Program-made: the position numbers and the translations under genes
NCBI GenBank assembly: GCA_036244855.1
Contig: BQKZ01004765.1
Coordinates: 15,940 to 27,334 of the forward strand
Reading direction: 5' to 3'
Source: Temnopleurus reevesii
Lineage: Eukaryota > Echinodermata > Echinoidea > Temnopleuroida > Temnopleuridae
DNA: 11,395 nucleotides
The notes under the pieces: model-generated
What the model saw: the letters and a program-made list of their open reading frames with translations, nothing else
Databases searched by the model: none
Told to the model about the DNA's origin: nothing
Shown: positions 1 through 7,138 of the stretch, piece after piece
Position numbering within the stretch: the first letter of the stretch is position 1
Layout of the letters: each line of letters begins with the position of its first letter

Positions 1-508
1 AAAAAAAAAAAAAAATATCCCTCCTCCGGCACCAGCACCATCATTCGGTGCACGTTAAATCTACATGTAATATGCAAATTTGTTTAGAAATGACTTCAAC
101 ATGACTCCATGTATCATCTTTTTAATTCCTCCACTTCAATTGACGGTGCAGTACATGCACCCTTACAACATACTTGTCCTAATTATAATATTTAAGGCAC
201 TGAATAACAATGTTAAGTAGATATTGTAAACATGCATGTATTTGACACAATGTTTAATCAGTTAAAATAAAGTCTCAAAATGATGCTTGCTAAGACTGTA
301 AGATAATATGACGATTCTAGTTTCTTCTCAGATCATTTCTCTTAAATACACATAAGATGCATACAAAAGATGCATACAATAGAACTATACACCTGTATCA
401 GCGGAACAACGAGGAAGGGGGCATGCATTCTAAATTCAAATGTTATTATTGACCCTTAAAAGATTGGATCCGACCGCTCATATGAAGAATCAAACTTTTT
501 TTTAAAGT
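1..508. other. AT-rich non-coding stretch
   Basis: The stretch begins with a run of 15 A and is AT-rich throughout. Apart from short words typical of marine invertebrate DNA (ACATGTA, GCATGCAT) and a tiny direct repeat (AAGATGCATACA twice near 354-380), I see no open frame with splice signals and no RNA gene. It could be intron, or the distal 3' flank of the minus-strand BLCAP gene. Confidence 0.5.
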
Positions 509-569
509 ATGGCAAAGGCATCCTCCTCTGCGTCGGGCTGCTCGTCTGCACCTCATAGACTTATTCGAT
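509..569 (+). CDS. Candidate first coding exon, unknown protein
   Basis: An ATG at 509 with A at -3 and G at +4 opens a short GC-richer frame of 20 codons (MAKASSSASG, then CSSAPHRLIR). It runs into a consensus splice donor GTAAGT at 570-575. The exon would end in phase 1. The block stands out from AT-rich surroundings by its C+G content and Ser/Ala-rich coding. It joins in phase to the candidate exon at 1027, giving an 83-residue protein. I do not recognise the product. Phase agreement happens by chance one time in three and no homologue is known to me, so this is a weak model. Confidence 0.22.
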
Positions 570-837
570 GTAAGTCGTGCGCTCAGTGAAATCAGACTTT
601 TTCTTGAAAATCACCAACTGTGTGTAAAGTGAATGGGATGCAGAGAAGGGTCCCAAATATTTTGAGTTCTGCAAAAATGAGAGGGGTGTATATTTCATCT
701 AAAATGACATTGTTCCTGGTCAGATTTTGCTGAGACATTTATCACATATAATCTTTAGGATATTTATGATAATATCAGATAAATATTGAATAGGATATTT
801 ATTGACTTCATGCTTTTTTCTAAGTTGAAAGTTTAGG

Positions 838-853
838 TGCGCAGACGTGCGCA
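838..853. repeat. Short palindromic hairpin (TGCGCA pair)
   Basis: TGCGCA, a 4-base loop GACG, then TGCGCA again; each half is itself a palindrome. It is a GC-rich island in AT-rich DNA. It may be a chance hairpin; no function is assigned. Confidence 0.4.
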
Positions 854-1026
854 AATCTCTCATTCACTAGAGCAAATCTTGATTTTGAAAGACATGATTA
901 CAAAAATATAAAAACAGAGACATCGGCCAAGAAGGAATCACCATAAGGCATTACATATAATTACACATCAAAATTAGTCCATTAATTAGAGAGACACTTT
1001 CCTGTGACACTGCTGATCTCACTCAG

Positions 1027-1217
1027 CTCCAACCCAAGCGGAGGAAGAAGAAGCAGAAGAAGAAGAAGAAGAAGAAGTAAAGACTGGATATCCAGGCATC
1101 ATCCAGCACCAGCTCTGCTCAGCTCACATCCATCTGATGATGTACAACGATCACACAGCAGATTTCGACTGCGTGGTAATGGGTGACGAGAGCGTAACAT
1201 CCTTAAGCCGATACTGA
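1027..1217 (+). CDS. Candidate second exon with a Glu-rich tract, unknown protein
   Basis: The acceptor-like sequence CTGATCTCACTCAG ends at 1026. The frame beginning at 1029 is open for 62 codons to a TGA at 1215-1217. The start is dominated by a (GAA)n microsatellite that would encode AEEEEAEEEEEEEVK, followed by a non-repetitive tail containing TGYPGIIQHQ and DHTADFDCVV. With the two leading bases CT it completes the split codon of the exon at 509. A second possible donor (GTAATG at 1176) would end the exon in phase 0. The block overlaps, in antisense, the region where the BLCAP 3' UTR may lie. Another frame through the same microsatellite gives a Lys-rich ending, so strand and frame are uncertain. 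Confidence 0.2.
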
Positions 1218-1415
1218 TACTTGAAATGAAAGTTCCTTGACTTTAGTTGATTGTTGAGCTGCATCAGACAGTGTTGAAAAGTTCAAATATTTGATGACAT
1301 CACGATCATATCACTCAGCATTCATTCACTTCAGCAGACTTTCAAACAGGCCTAGGCCCTTAGTACATGTACAAATCTTTATCCAGATACAAAAGATTGG
1401 CATATGAGCGGCCAG

Positions 1416-1421
1416 TTTATT
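1416..1421 (-). other. Candidate poly(A) signal for BLCAP
   Basis: TTTATT on the plus strand reads AATAAA on the minus strand, about 257 bases beyond the BLCAP stop codon. A second copy at 798-803 would fit a longer 3' UTR. Mammalian BLCAP has a long 3' UTR, so either site could be used. The hexamer is common by chance in AT-rich DNA. Confidence 0.4.
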
Positions 1422-1677
1422 TGATATTCGTAGACCCCACTTAGTACCAACCTATTTCTAAAATTGGGATTTCCCAATGATCAATCGAACGGAGTCTGAC
1501 TGAGTGTGATGTTTACAAAAATTTGACACAAAAATTTGACATGTCCTGCACAAGGTTGCAAGTGCATGGCTGCATTGCATTGGCAGAATGGCATTCCGCA
1601 TTGCATGTTCGAAATGTTGATTGTCAATATCATCGTCAGGTCTCAAATCCCAATTCCAAGAACAAAATTGCACTTCA

Positions 1678-1929
1678 TCACGTTCCATTACAGGATGTGC
1701 TTTCACAGGTTCCACAGAAGAACACACAGTTTCCATAGCAACTGTAGCAAATCAGAGATATGGCGATCACAAAAACGGCGCTGCAAATCGTACAGGGCTT
1801 GCGCTCCAGAAAGAAACCAGTCAAATAAAACACAATAAACATCGTGTGGTGATGTAGTAAAGGAGCGATTACATTTGGTTTGGGAATTGGCATCAAAAGT
1901 ACCGGTAACAGCCACTGTAAGCAGTACAT
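1678..1929 (-). CDS. BLCAP: BLCAP, bladder cancer-associated protein orthologue (83 aa)
   Basis: This complete intronless CDS encodes an 83-residue membrane protein. The first 12 residues, [12 protein letters not shown], match vertebrate BLCAP as I know it. The hallmark LERKPCTIC (residues 41-49) and the block LICYSC.GNC (59-68) are present. BLCAP is a small, highly conserved two-pass membrane protein; in mammals it is linked to growth suppression and apoptosis, but its biochemical role is unsettled. Here the hydrophobic segments span about residues 28-41 and 50-71. There are nine cysteines. Length is close to the vertebrate 87 aa. The C-terminus differs: a Cys/Ser tail ([12 protein letters not shown]) replaces the Ser/Pro/Asp tail of vertebrates. 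The ATG at 1929 is chosen because it matches the family start, has A at -3, and lies 29 nt inside an exon defined by a strong acceptor. In mammals the CDS also sits in a single exon behind a non-coding first exon, so gene architecture agrees. Confidence 0.96.
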   Translation of the reverse strand: MYCLQWLLPVLLMPIPKPNVIAPLLHHHTMFIVFYLTGFFLERKPCTICSAVFVIAISLICYSCYGNCVFFCGTCESTSCNGT

Positions 1930-1976
1930 GTTGACGGATATTTGTCTCAACTTCTGACCTGGGGTGAAAAAAATGC
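1930..1976 (-). other. BLCAP: BLCAP splice acceptor and 5' UTR part of coding exon
   Basis: Reading the minus strand, a pyrimidine-rich GCATTTTTTTCACCCCAG ends at 1959 and is followed by a 29-nt 5' UTR (1958 to 1930) before the ATG. This is a strong 3' splice site. It implies at least one upstream non-coding exon at higher coordinates. I could not place that exon. Confidence 0.75.
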
Positions 1977-1991
1977 TTGAATCCTTTCAAG

Positions 1992-2865
1992 AAAATCCAA
2001 TTTTAGGCTCAATTCTTCGGAATCTTTGTTCAAGTTCGTCTACTGCGGTATGAATGACGTCATTGTGATGGGAATTTCCGAAAATGTTGTAATTGTTGTC
2101 TGTCTCCCTCTACGAAAATAAGCTCGTTGTGTTTGCTGTGCTGCCCAAATACCTCTATGGTACTGCCTTTCTTTCTTTGTCATTTTCTTCCTTTTTACTG
2201 TTTTTAATAAGTTCTTTAAAAAAATTTAGAACCCTGAGTTTACAACAAACTATCAATAACTATTAAAAATACTAGTTAAAAATGGAAAGAAATGAGCTTT
2301 TTCGTTTCTTTGAGGAGCTCGTAAAATAAAATGTACAAAATCATTATACGCAAGTTTATGGCAAATTTTGTACGAAAGGAATTTCAGTGCAGTTCAGTCC
2401 ATCCATGTATTTCACAAACAGCATAAAAAACACTAAAATTTACAAATTAACATATGTAGCAGATATAGTTATAAACTGGTTGACGGTAGCAGCCAAAAAG
2501 GAATGACCTTATGGGGGCCGACCGGTATAAAAACATTGCATTGCATAAGTCATGTAAGTGCATATTATAAAACACACACATAATAACACCATATAAAACT
2601 GAGCAACATAGAATATGGCGAAATGGAACAAAACAAAACAAAAAGACAGCAGAGACACTTAAACAAAGTACTGCTATCATAAGAATATTGCATCAATAGC
2701 GATATATGACGAGGCTCAGAAGATAACCCATTGGGCGAAATCAATGATACGATTAATATTCAATTATTGGTATCTCTCTCTTAGTACATGCCCTAAAATT
2801 GAGGAGTGGTTAACTACTACTCATTATCTTATTCACAAATTAATCTGCTTACTAACACGAACTTA
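1992..2865. other. BLCAP: Non-coding AT-rich stretch upstream of BLCAP
   Basis: No convincing coding exon is seen on either strand. The stretch holds the CRE, pyrimidine runs (CTTTCTTTCTTTG near 2168) and several A-rich patches. The unlocated BLCAP first exon and promoter may lie here or beyond. An open minus-strand frame at 2447-2680 has no family resemblance and is probably chance. Confidence 0.5.
2055..2062. promoter_or_regulatory. Consensus cAMP-response element TGACGTCA
   Basis: A perfect palindromic CRE lies about 100 bp upstream (in BLCAP sense) of the BLCAP coding exon. CREB/ATF factors bind this sequence. Position inside the presumed BLCAP 5' intron or an alternative promoter is suggestive only. 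A given 8-mer is expected roughly 0.2 times in a window this size. Confidence 0.3.
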
Positions 2866-2935
2866 GAAAAAGAAAAAAAAGAACATGAAGAAGAAGACGA
2901 AGAAGAAGAAGAAGGGCGAGGAAAAAAGGAAAAAC
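2866..2935. repeat. A/G-rich simple sequence (GAA-type)
   Basis: About 70 bases are almost pure purine on the plus strand, built from AAAG and (GAA)n units. It is the first of a series of purine tracts that culminates in the large block at 3177-3620. Confidence 0.8.
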
Positions 2936-3003
2936 ATTTTACAGGGGCTGTGAGAGGATTATTTTAAGATTGCATTTATCCATTTATTTTGCCGCTTGTC
3001 ATA

Positions 3004-3040
3004 TTTTTTTTTTTTTTTTTTTTTAGGGGGGGGGGGGGGG
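3004..3040. repeat. T21-A-G15 homopolymer junction
   Basis: A run of 21 T, one A, then 15 G. The G run could form a G-quadruplex. Its exact length may be affected by sequencing slippage. It is mirrored about 880 bp away by C13-AAAG-A7, giving inverted-repeat-like borders to the low-complexity domain. Confidence 0.9.
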
Positions 3041-3176
3041 TTAGGATTCAAACGCGATTCAACCCCACCCTCACGTACCCTTCCCCATTCATGGTCCTGG
3101 ATGCGCGCCTCGATCGGTCTGCAAAACGAGTAGGAGGAAATGCAGAGGCAAGAAGTTAAAATCGGGAGATCTGGCG

Positions 3177-3620
3177 TAGGATGAGGAGGAGGAGGAGGAG
3201 AATTAAGAAGAGGAGGAGGAAGGTGATGAGGAGAATAAAGAGGAGGATGGAGGATGGAGGAGGAAGAAGAGGGGGAGGAGAATGAAGAGGATGATGAGGA
3301 AGAGGGGAAGGATGAAGAGGAGGAGGAGGAAGAGGAGAAGGAAGAAGAGGAGGAGGAGGAGAATGAAGAGGAGGATGAGGAAGAGAAGAAGGAAGAAGAG
3401 GATGATGAGGATGCGGAGAATGAAGAGGAGGATGGGGAAAAGGGGAAGGATGAAGGGGAGGATGAGGAAGAGGGGATGGAAGAAGAAGAGGAGGAGGAGG
3501 AGAATAAAGATGATGTCGAGGAAGAGGAGAAGGAAGAAGGGGAAGATGAGGATGAGGAGAATGAAGAGCAGGATGAGAAGGAGAGGGGGAAGGAGGAGGA
3601 GGATTGATGAGTAGGATCAA
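3177..3620. repeat. Large purine-only tract with ~140-bp higher-order repeat
   Basis: The plus strand is essentially only A and G, with rare T in GAT triplets, and is built from GAG, GAA and GAT units. The AGAATGAAGAG-type word recurs at about 3281, 3362, 3419, 3503 (as AATA) and 3560. Spacing is 81, 57, 84 and 57, so the true period is about 138-141 bp with a little over two copies. Sequence between the markers aligns copy to copy. The tract leaves all plus frames open as Glu- or Arg/Lys-rich runs and minus frames as Ser- or Pro-rich runs. That is a composition artefact, not evidence for a gene. Purine tracts of this kind can adopt triplex (H-DNA) structure. Confidence 0.92.
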
Positions 3621-3917
3621 GGATAAAACAAAAAGAGGAGGACAAGGGAAGGAGTGGGGCGCGGAGGAGGATCAATTTAAGGGCCCATGCAGAGCTTCTC
3701 TGCACTGAAAGGATAGAATAACTAGAGGGGTGGGGTTGGAGGAATAGGAGGAGGAACAGAAGAGGCAAGAGCAAGAGTTGAAGAAGAGGATTTACCTGAC
3801 AGGGAGCATGTTTCCCTATGGCTGCATGAAGATGAGGCTGAGAACTAGGAGGATACAACAAGAGGAATAGGAGGACGTGGAGGTGAAGGAGTAACGTTTT
3901 GTAACCCCCCCCCCCCC
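3621..3917. repeat. Degenerate purine-rich continuation ending in C13
   Basis: Purine richness continues less purely (AGGAGGA words up to about 3890). It ends with 13 C at 3905-3917 followed by AAAGAAAAAAAG. A CCAATAGGGGGCG word follows at 3952. No coding support is seen. Confidence 0.7.
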
Positions 3918-4107
3918 AAAGAAAAAAAGCCGTAACGAAATGTAATGTTTTAGCCAATAGGGGGCGTACTTGATAAATTAAAAAAAAGAGGAGAAAATTA
4001 TTAAAAAAAGACCCGCTTCGCTTGAATTGATATCACGTCGTCTGCACAAATGCTTCTAAAATTGTTCATAAATTTCAAATAAATTGTAAATATTAAAGTG
4101 AATCAAC

Positions 4108-4435
4108 ATGCAAGGAGACTGGTGGTCATCATCTAATGTTAGTTCATCAAAGGATTCGCAACAATCAGAACAGTCAACTTGGGAATCCTCCGTTGCAACT
4201 CCGAGCGTGGTCACACTCACCGTCCATCCCCTGGCGGAAAACAGCCCGGGAGTTCCGGGGAACAGATGGGGACCGGGTCCGATGTCGGTGGCTGGGCATC
4301 CTCGCCACTGGCCATGCAACAATCGAAGCACTTTCGGTGTTGCTTCATCTGCCTCACATCTTATCCTTGCCGCTCAACGTCGAAAAAGACTCCATTTCAA
4401 TCAACAGAAGACACAGTCACATCTATATCCAAGTA
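4108..4435 (+). CDS. Unnamed protein, first coding exon (109 codons plus 1 nt)
   Basis: The ATG at 4108 is preceded by an in-frame TGA only two codons upstream, with A at -3, so this is a true candidate initiator. The frame is open through a GC-richer island and meets a perfect GTAAGT donor at 4436. The N-terminus is Ser/Gln-rich (MQGDWWSSSN onward). It is followed by a Pro/Gly region (residues 40-70) and a basic patch RRKRLHF (91-97) that resembles a cyclin-docking RxL motif. Phase 1 at the donor fits the acceptor at 5508; the split codon gives Lys110. The minus strand is also partly open here (4056-4331), but lacks a matching second exon. I do not recognise the family. A nuclear or regulatory role is only a guess from the basic, disordered composition. 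Confidence 0.55.
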
Positions 4436-5508
4436 GTAAGTTGCCCCAAACCAGTCTAGTAATAGTATAAAACTTCTTATATTACTTAGATAAACATTTG
4501 AGTGAGGTGCAATAGCCTTTACTTTAGGCCTAGCCTAGGCCTACTGACAATGTCAATGTCAATCATTGTGGAAACTCGCTAGATCTGCACGAAATATCTG
4601 CTATAACTAAAGAGGTTAAAAATCTGGTCCTAGTACTTTATAAGTATAACTTATTGTTTTTCAACTCTGCTATAAAGAGATTGCTGCTATAGTATATTTT
4701 TGATGGTCCCAACTACCCAAGGCTTAGGCTTAGCACTAGCACAAAGTAGCAGCACCTCGTTAAATCGAGTTTCCACTGGCACTGTAATAAATAAATGGTT
4801 GAACTTAAGAATAAGAGTAACTTAGTATCTGACTAGTATTAAAAACACTAAGTTAGTTAAGCAGTTAAGGGCCTAGTTAGGCCCAGCCTAATTTAGCTAG
4901 GTCTGTTCAAACTGAAAGAGCACCAAAACAATAATTCCAAATTTATTTCAAGCACCCCTCATCCATTCTTATTTCTTAATGTTAAACTCGGAATGTTGAT
5001 GTATCTCATTCTCAATTCATCGAAATTTTGGTGCCAGGACTCTGCACTCAGCCTGAGGAGAATGAATGATTTTCTTTTACTAATTGTGACTGCGTGTAGT
5101 GGTACAATATGACATTATTGTCAAGGCTTAGGCCTAGGCTAGATCTATTTAGGCCTATTTAGCCTACAAATTAAGCCTCCATATAAGGTCTCCATATCTA
5201 GACTAGGGCCAGGCCATGCCTGATAAAACTTTTAAAAGTGATACGCATACCTACATCATAGATTTAGCGTTAGTAGGTCCTACATGTAGCCTAGGTCTAT
5301 TTAACAAAAAGATCATGTGTTTTATTTTCTAAAATTGTGAGCAAGACTAAAGTTTTTTCCTCTCTTTTTGCATGTAAAATCAGATTTTATGAATCTAGTA
5401 TTCCTTAGGCAAGGTCTAACGTTACACCGAATATTCTTAATTTGGAAAAGTTGGAAGGAAGGTACTGGTGCTTACAATTCATTTCTATTCTCTTTCTTGA
5501 CATTGAAG
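4436..5508 (+). other. Intron of the 4108 gene, rich in TAGGCCT words
   Basis: It starts GTAAGT and ends with a pyrimidine-rich TTCTATTCTCTTTC and a CATTGAAG acceptor. Between 4520 and 5300 it is crowded with TAGGCCTA, GCCTAGGC and TTAGGCC words in both orientations. These are familiar from sea urchin introns. No coding content or known mobile element is visible. Confidence 0.5.
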
Positions 5509-5600
5509 AGAAACTTGGATTTGGTAGCCAGCCAGATATCGTAGAGCCTGACCTGACATGGACGAGTTTCTTTGAACATCGACGAACACAGGCTGGGTAA
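5509..5600 (+). CDS. Unnamed protein, terminal coding exon
   Basis: After a good acceptor the frame reads K-KLGFGSQPDIVEPDL (residues 110-125) then TWTSFFEHRRTQAG (126-139) and a TAA at 5598-5600. Joined to the exon at 4108 this completes a 139-residue protein with matching phase. The segment LTWTSFFEHRR looks like a PCNA-interacting (PIP) box: hydrophobic at position 4, T at 5, two aromatics at 7-8, basic residues after. The defining glutamine is missing and W stands at the hydrophobic position. A GT at 5597 (GG|GTAAAA) could act as a weak donor, making the exon internal instead of terminal. Base composition is clearly more coding-like than the flanks. The product is not recognised. Confidence 0.55.
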
Positions 5601-6034
5601 AAAGAATGCATGCAATCAGTTCAGAAATGTGTTTCTCTTCGAGAAATTGTTTGTTTTGTATTTTACTTGAAATTTCCCAAGTTATTTATTTTTCCTAATA
5701 TTATATTTGTTTGATTTCTGGGGTTTTATCTTGTTGTTGATTTTTGGACTGAAAACTAATGATTTTCAGTGCATTCATATTCACTATTTCTTATAATAAA
5801 TTGTACAATGATTAAAAAAACATTTTTTCTTTGAGCATCAACAAACACAGGGCTGGGTAAAAAGAACGCATGCAATCAGTTCAGAAGTTATTTATTTTTC
5901 CTAATGTTATATTTGTTTGATTTCTTGTTTGTTTTTCTTGTGTTTTTTTGTTGATTTTTTAACTGAAAAATATTGATTTTCAGTGCATTCATATTTACTA
6001 TTTCTTATTGTACAATGATTAAAAACAGTTTTTC
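5567..6034 (+). repeat. Tandem duplication of the exon tail plus 3' UTR (~259-bp unit)
   Basis: Copy 1 spans about 5567-5825 and copy 2 about 5826-6034. Shared blocks include TTTCTTTGA.CATC, GCATGCAATCAGTTCAG, TTATTTATTTTTCCTAAT, GATTTTCAGTGCATTCATAT and TTGTACAATGATTAAAAA. Copy 2 lacks 54 bp present in copy 1 (5625-5678). It also carries an extra G near the former stop codon, so its exon remnant reads TQGWVK instead of TQAG-stop. Copy 2 is thus a decayed exon fragment. The duplication happened after the gene existed and is moderately diverged. Confidence 0.9.
5795..5800 (+). other. Poly(A) signal AATAAA for the 4108-5600 gene
   Basis: AATAAA lies 195 bases after the TAA and is followed by a TGT/T-rich stretch, giving a short 3' UTR. 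In the duplicated copy downstream the corresponding site is lost (TTTCTTATTGTAC). This agrees with the first copy being the functional end. Confidence 0.5.
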
Positions 6035-6198
6035 ATAATAAAAAAATTGTTATCAAGATATGTTTTGAAAATTGCTATCTAGATGCTCCTAGATATTATA
6101 GTCCCTCAAGTCATTGGCCTAAAGTTATAATTCGGCATCTGTTGTGCCTAGATGACCTCCCTAAACACTATTTAAATGCAGCTTATCGACTCAAATTG
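6035..6198. other. Non-coding AT-rich spacer
   Basis: AT-rich sequence between the tandem duplication and the purine tract, with no open frame flanked by splice signals and no repeat structure that I can see. Confidence 0.4.
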
Positions 6199-6305
6199 TC
6201 GAAAAGAAGAAGGAGGTGATGGAGAAGAAGGAGGAGAAAGTGGAGTAAGAGGGGGAGGACCAAGGAGGATAGGAAGAATAAGATAAAAGAATCTCGAAGG
6301 AAGTT
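6199..6305. repeat. Purine-rich simple sequence
   Basis: About 100 bases are nearly pure A/G on the plus strand (GAAGAAGGAGG, GGAGGAGAAAG, AGAGGGGGAGG). The style matches the large tract at 3177. It is not coding. Confidence 0.8.
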
Positions 6306-6426
6306 CAGGAGTGACAACAATCTTTCAAATTTTCAATTTATTTTGTTATAATTCTTTCTTTTTTTCATTGGAGGACATCAATCAAGTCTGGGTTTTTTTT
6401 TGTGCCAAATGCTCTAAGAGGTCCTT

Positions 6427-6450
6427 TACTACCAAATATCTTTGGTAGTA
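6427..6450. repeat. Perfect 10-bp stem hairpin
   Basis: TACTACCAAA, loop TATC, TTTGGTAGTA: ten perfectly paired bases with a four-base loop, extendable by two G-T pairs. It lies shortly before a G15 run. It could be the remnant of a small palindromic element. Confidence 0.7.
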
Positions 6451-6479
6451 GGATCGGCATTGGAGGTTGTGAGAGTTGT

Positions 6480-6494
6480 GGGGGGGGGGGGGGG
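6480..6494. repeat. G15 homopolymer
   Basis: Fifteen consecutive G in a TG-rich context (GAGAGTTGTG before, TGGCTTTGAG after). It is a potential G-quadruplex, and its length may be uncertain because of slippage. Confidence 0.9.
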
Positions 6495-7110
6495 TGGCTT
6501 TGAGTGTGAATGGGTATCTGAAAATAAAGAAGCTGGTCAGTGATGGTTTAACAATCTTTAAAACCCTTGAGTCCTTTGTGTACATGTAGAGTGTGTACAT
6601 GTGTTCATGTTTTCACATACTGTATGGCAGCCCTGACTTATAGTCTAGTGGATGAGATGCTCAAAGGAGGATATAATTATTCTGAGTTATTAGGAATGAG
6701 TTAGAGGGCAAGTGAGGGAACCTGACTGCCCTCTCTGAGAAGTTAGTTTAGTCAAGTGCGGTCTCATGCACATGTCCTTGGGTTATTGACACCTTTTGTT
6801 CCACCAATTGACATCTGTGCTTTGCAATCAATACATCCCATACAACCCAAGAACACCAGCTTGCCACTTGTCTTTCAACCAACTCAGGGGGACAATAGCC
6901 CCCTCCAAGATCCGTTTTATGCCCCCTTTCACCTCCTACAATACCTGTCGCTCATGCATAGTAATGTCCATTCATGGGGACATCCAACCTATCCACTGTA
7001 ACCACAAGTTGTCTTTGAAACCATTCATCAATGTTTGAATAGGGGCCTTTCAGCTTAACTGGTTGTTGTTTGGTTGCATACAAGAGAGCTGCTCACGGAC
7101 CGATTAGAAA
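6495..7110. other. Non-coding stretch, no recognised gene
   Basis: A repeated GTGTACATGT-type word occurs at 6579-6612. A tRNA A-box-like TAGTCTAGTGGATGAGATGC at 6641-6660 has no convincing B box after it. Around 6756-7038 all plus frames are largely open because the strand is C-rich and T-poor. No splice-defined exon or known protein family was seen. Confidence 0.45.
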
Positions 7111-7138
7111 CTTCCCCTTTTGTTGATTTGTCAATTAG

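Noticed and set aside
1458..1736. Minus-strand 92-codon frame and several plus-strand frames over the BLCAP locus
   Set aside because: They are shadows or 3' UTR frames; the BLCAP frame explains the conserved sequence and the others show no family resemblance.
2959..3957. Long minus-strand Ser-rich frame and overlapping plus-strand Glu- or Arg/Lys-rich frames
   Set aside because: All follow from the purine-only composition: GAG/GAA/GAT strands lack stop codons in several frames on both strands. There are no splice signals or non-repetitive domains.
4056..4331. Minus-strand frame with a GTGAGT donor-like word (plus 4217-4222 region), opposite the 4108 exon
   Set aside because: The minus frame needs an acceptor with a poor pyrimidine tract and has no partner exon, whereas the plus frame has start context, donor, matching second exon and poly(A) signal. 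Some doubt remains.
6640..6662. tRNA A-box-like sequence that could mark a tRNA or tRNA-derived SINE
   Set aside because: No B box (GGTTCGANNCC-like) at the proper distance, and no cloverleaf can be drawn.
6756..7038. Overlapping plus-strand open frames
   Set aside because: Two different frames are open at once, which reflects C-rich, T-poor composition; no domain or splice pair supports either.
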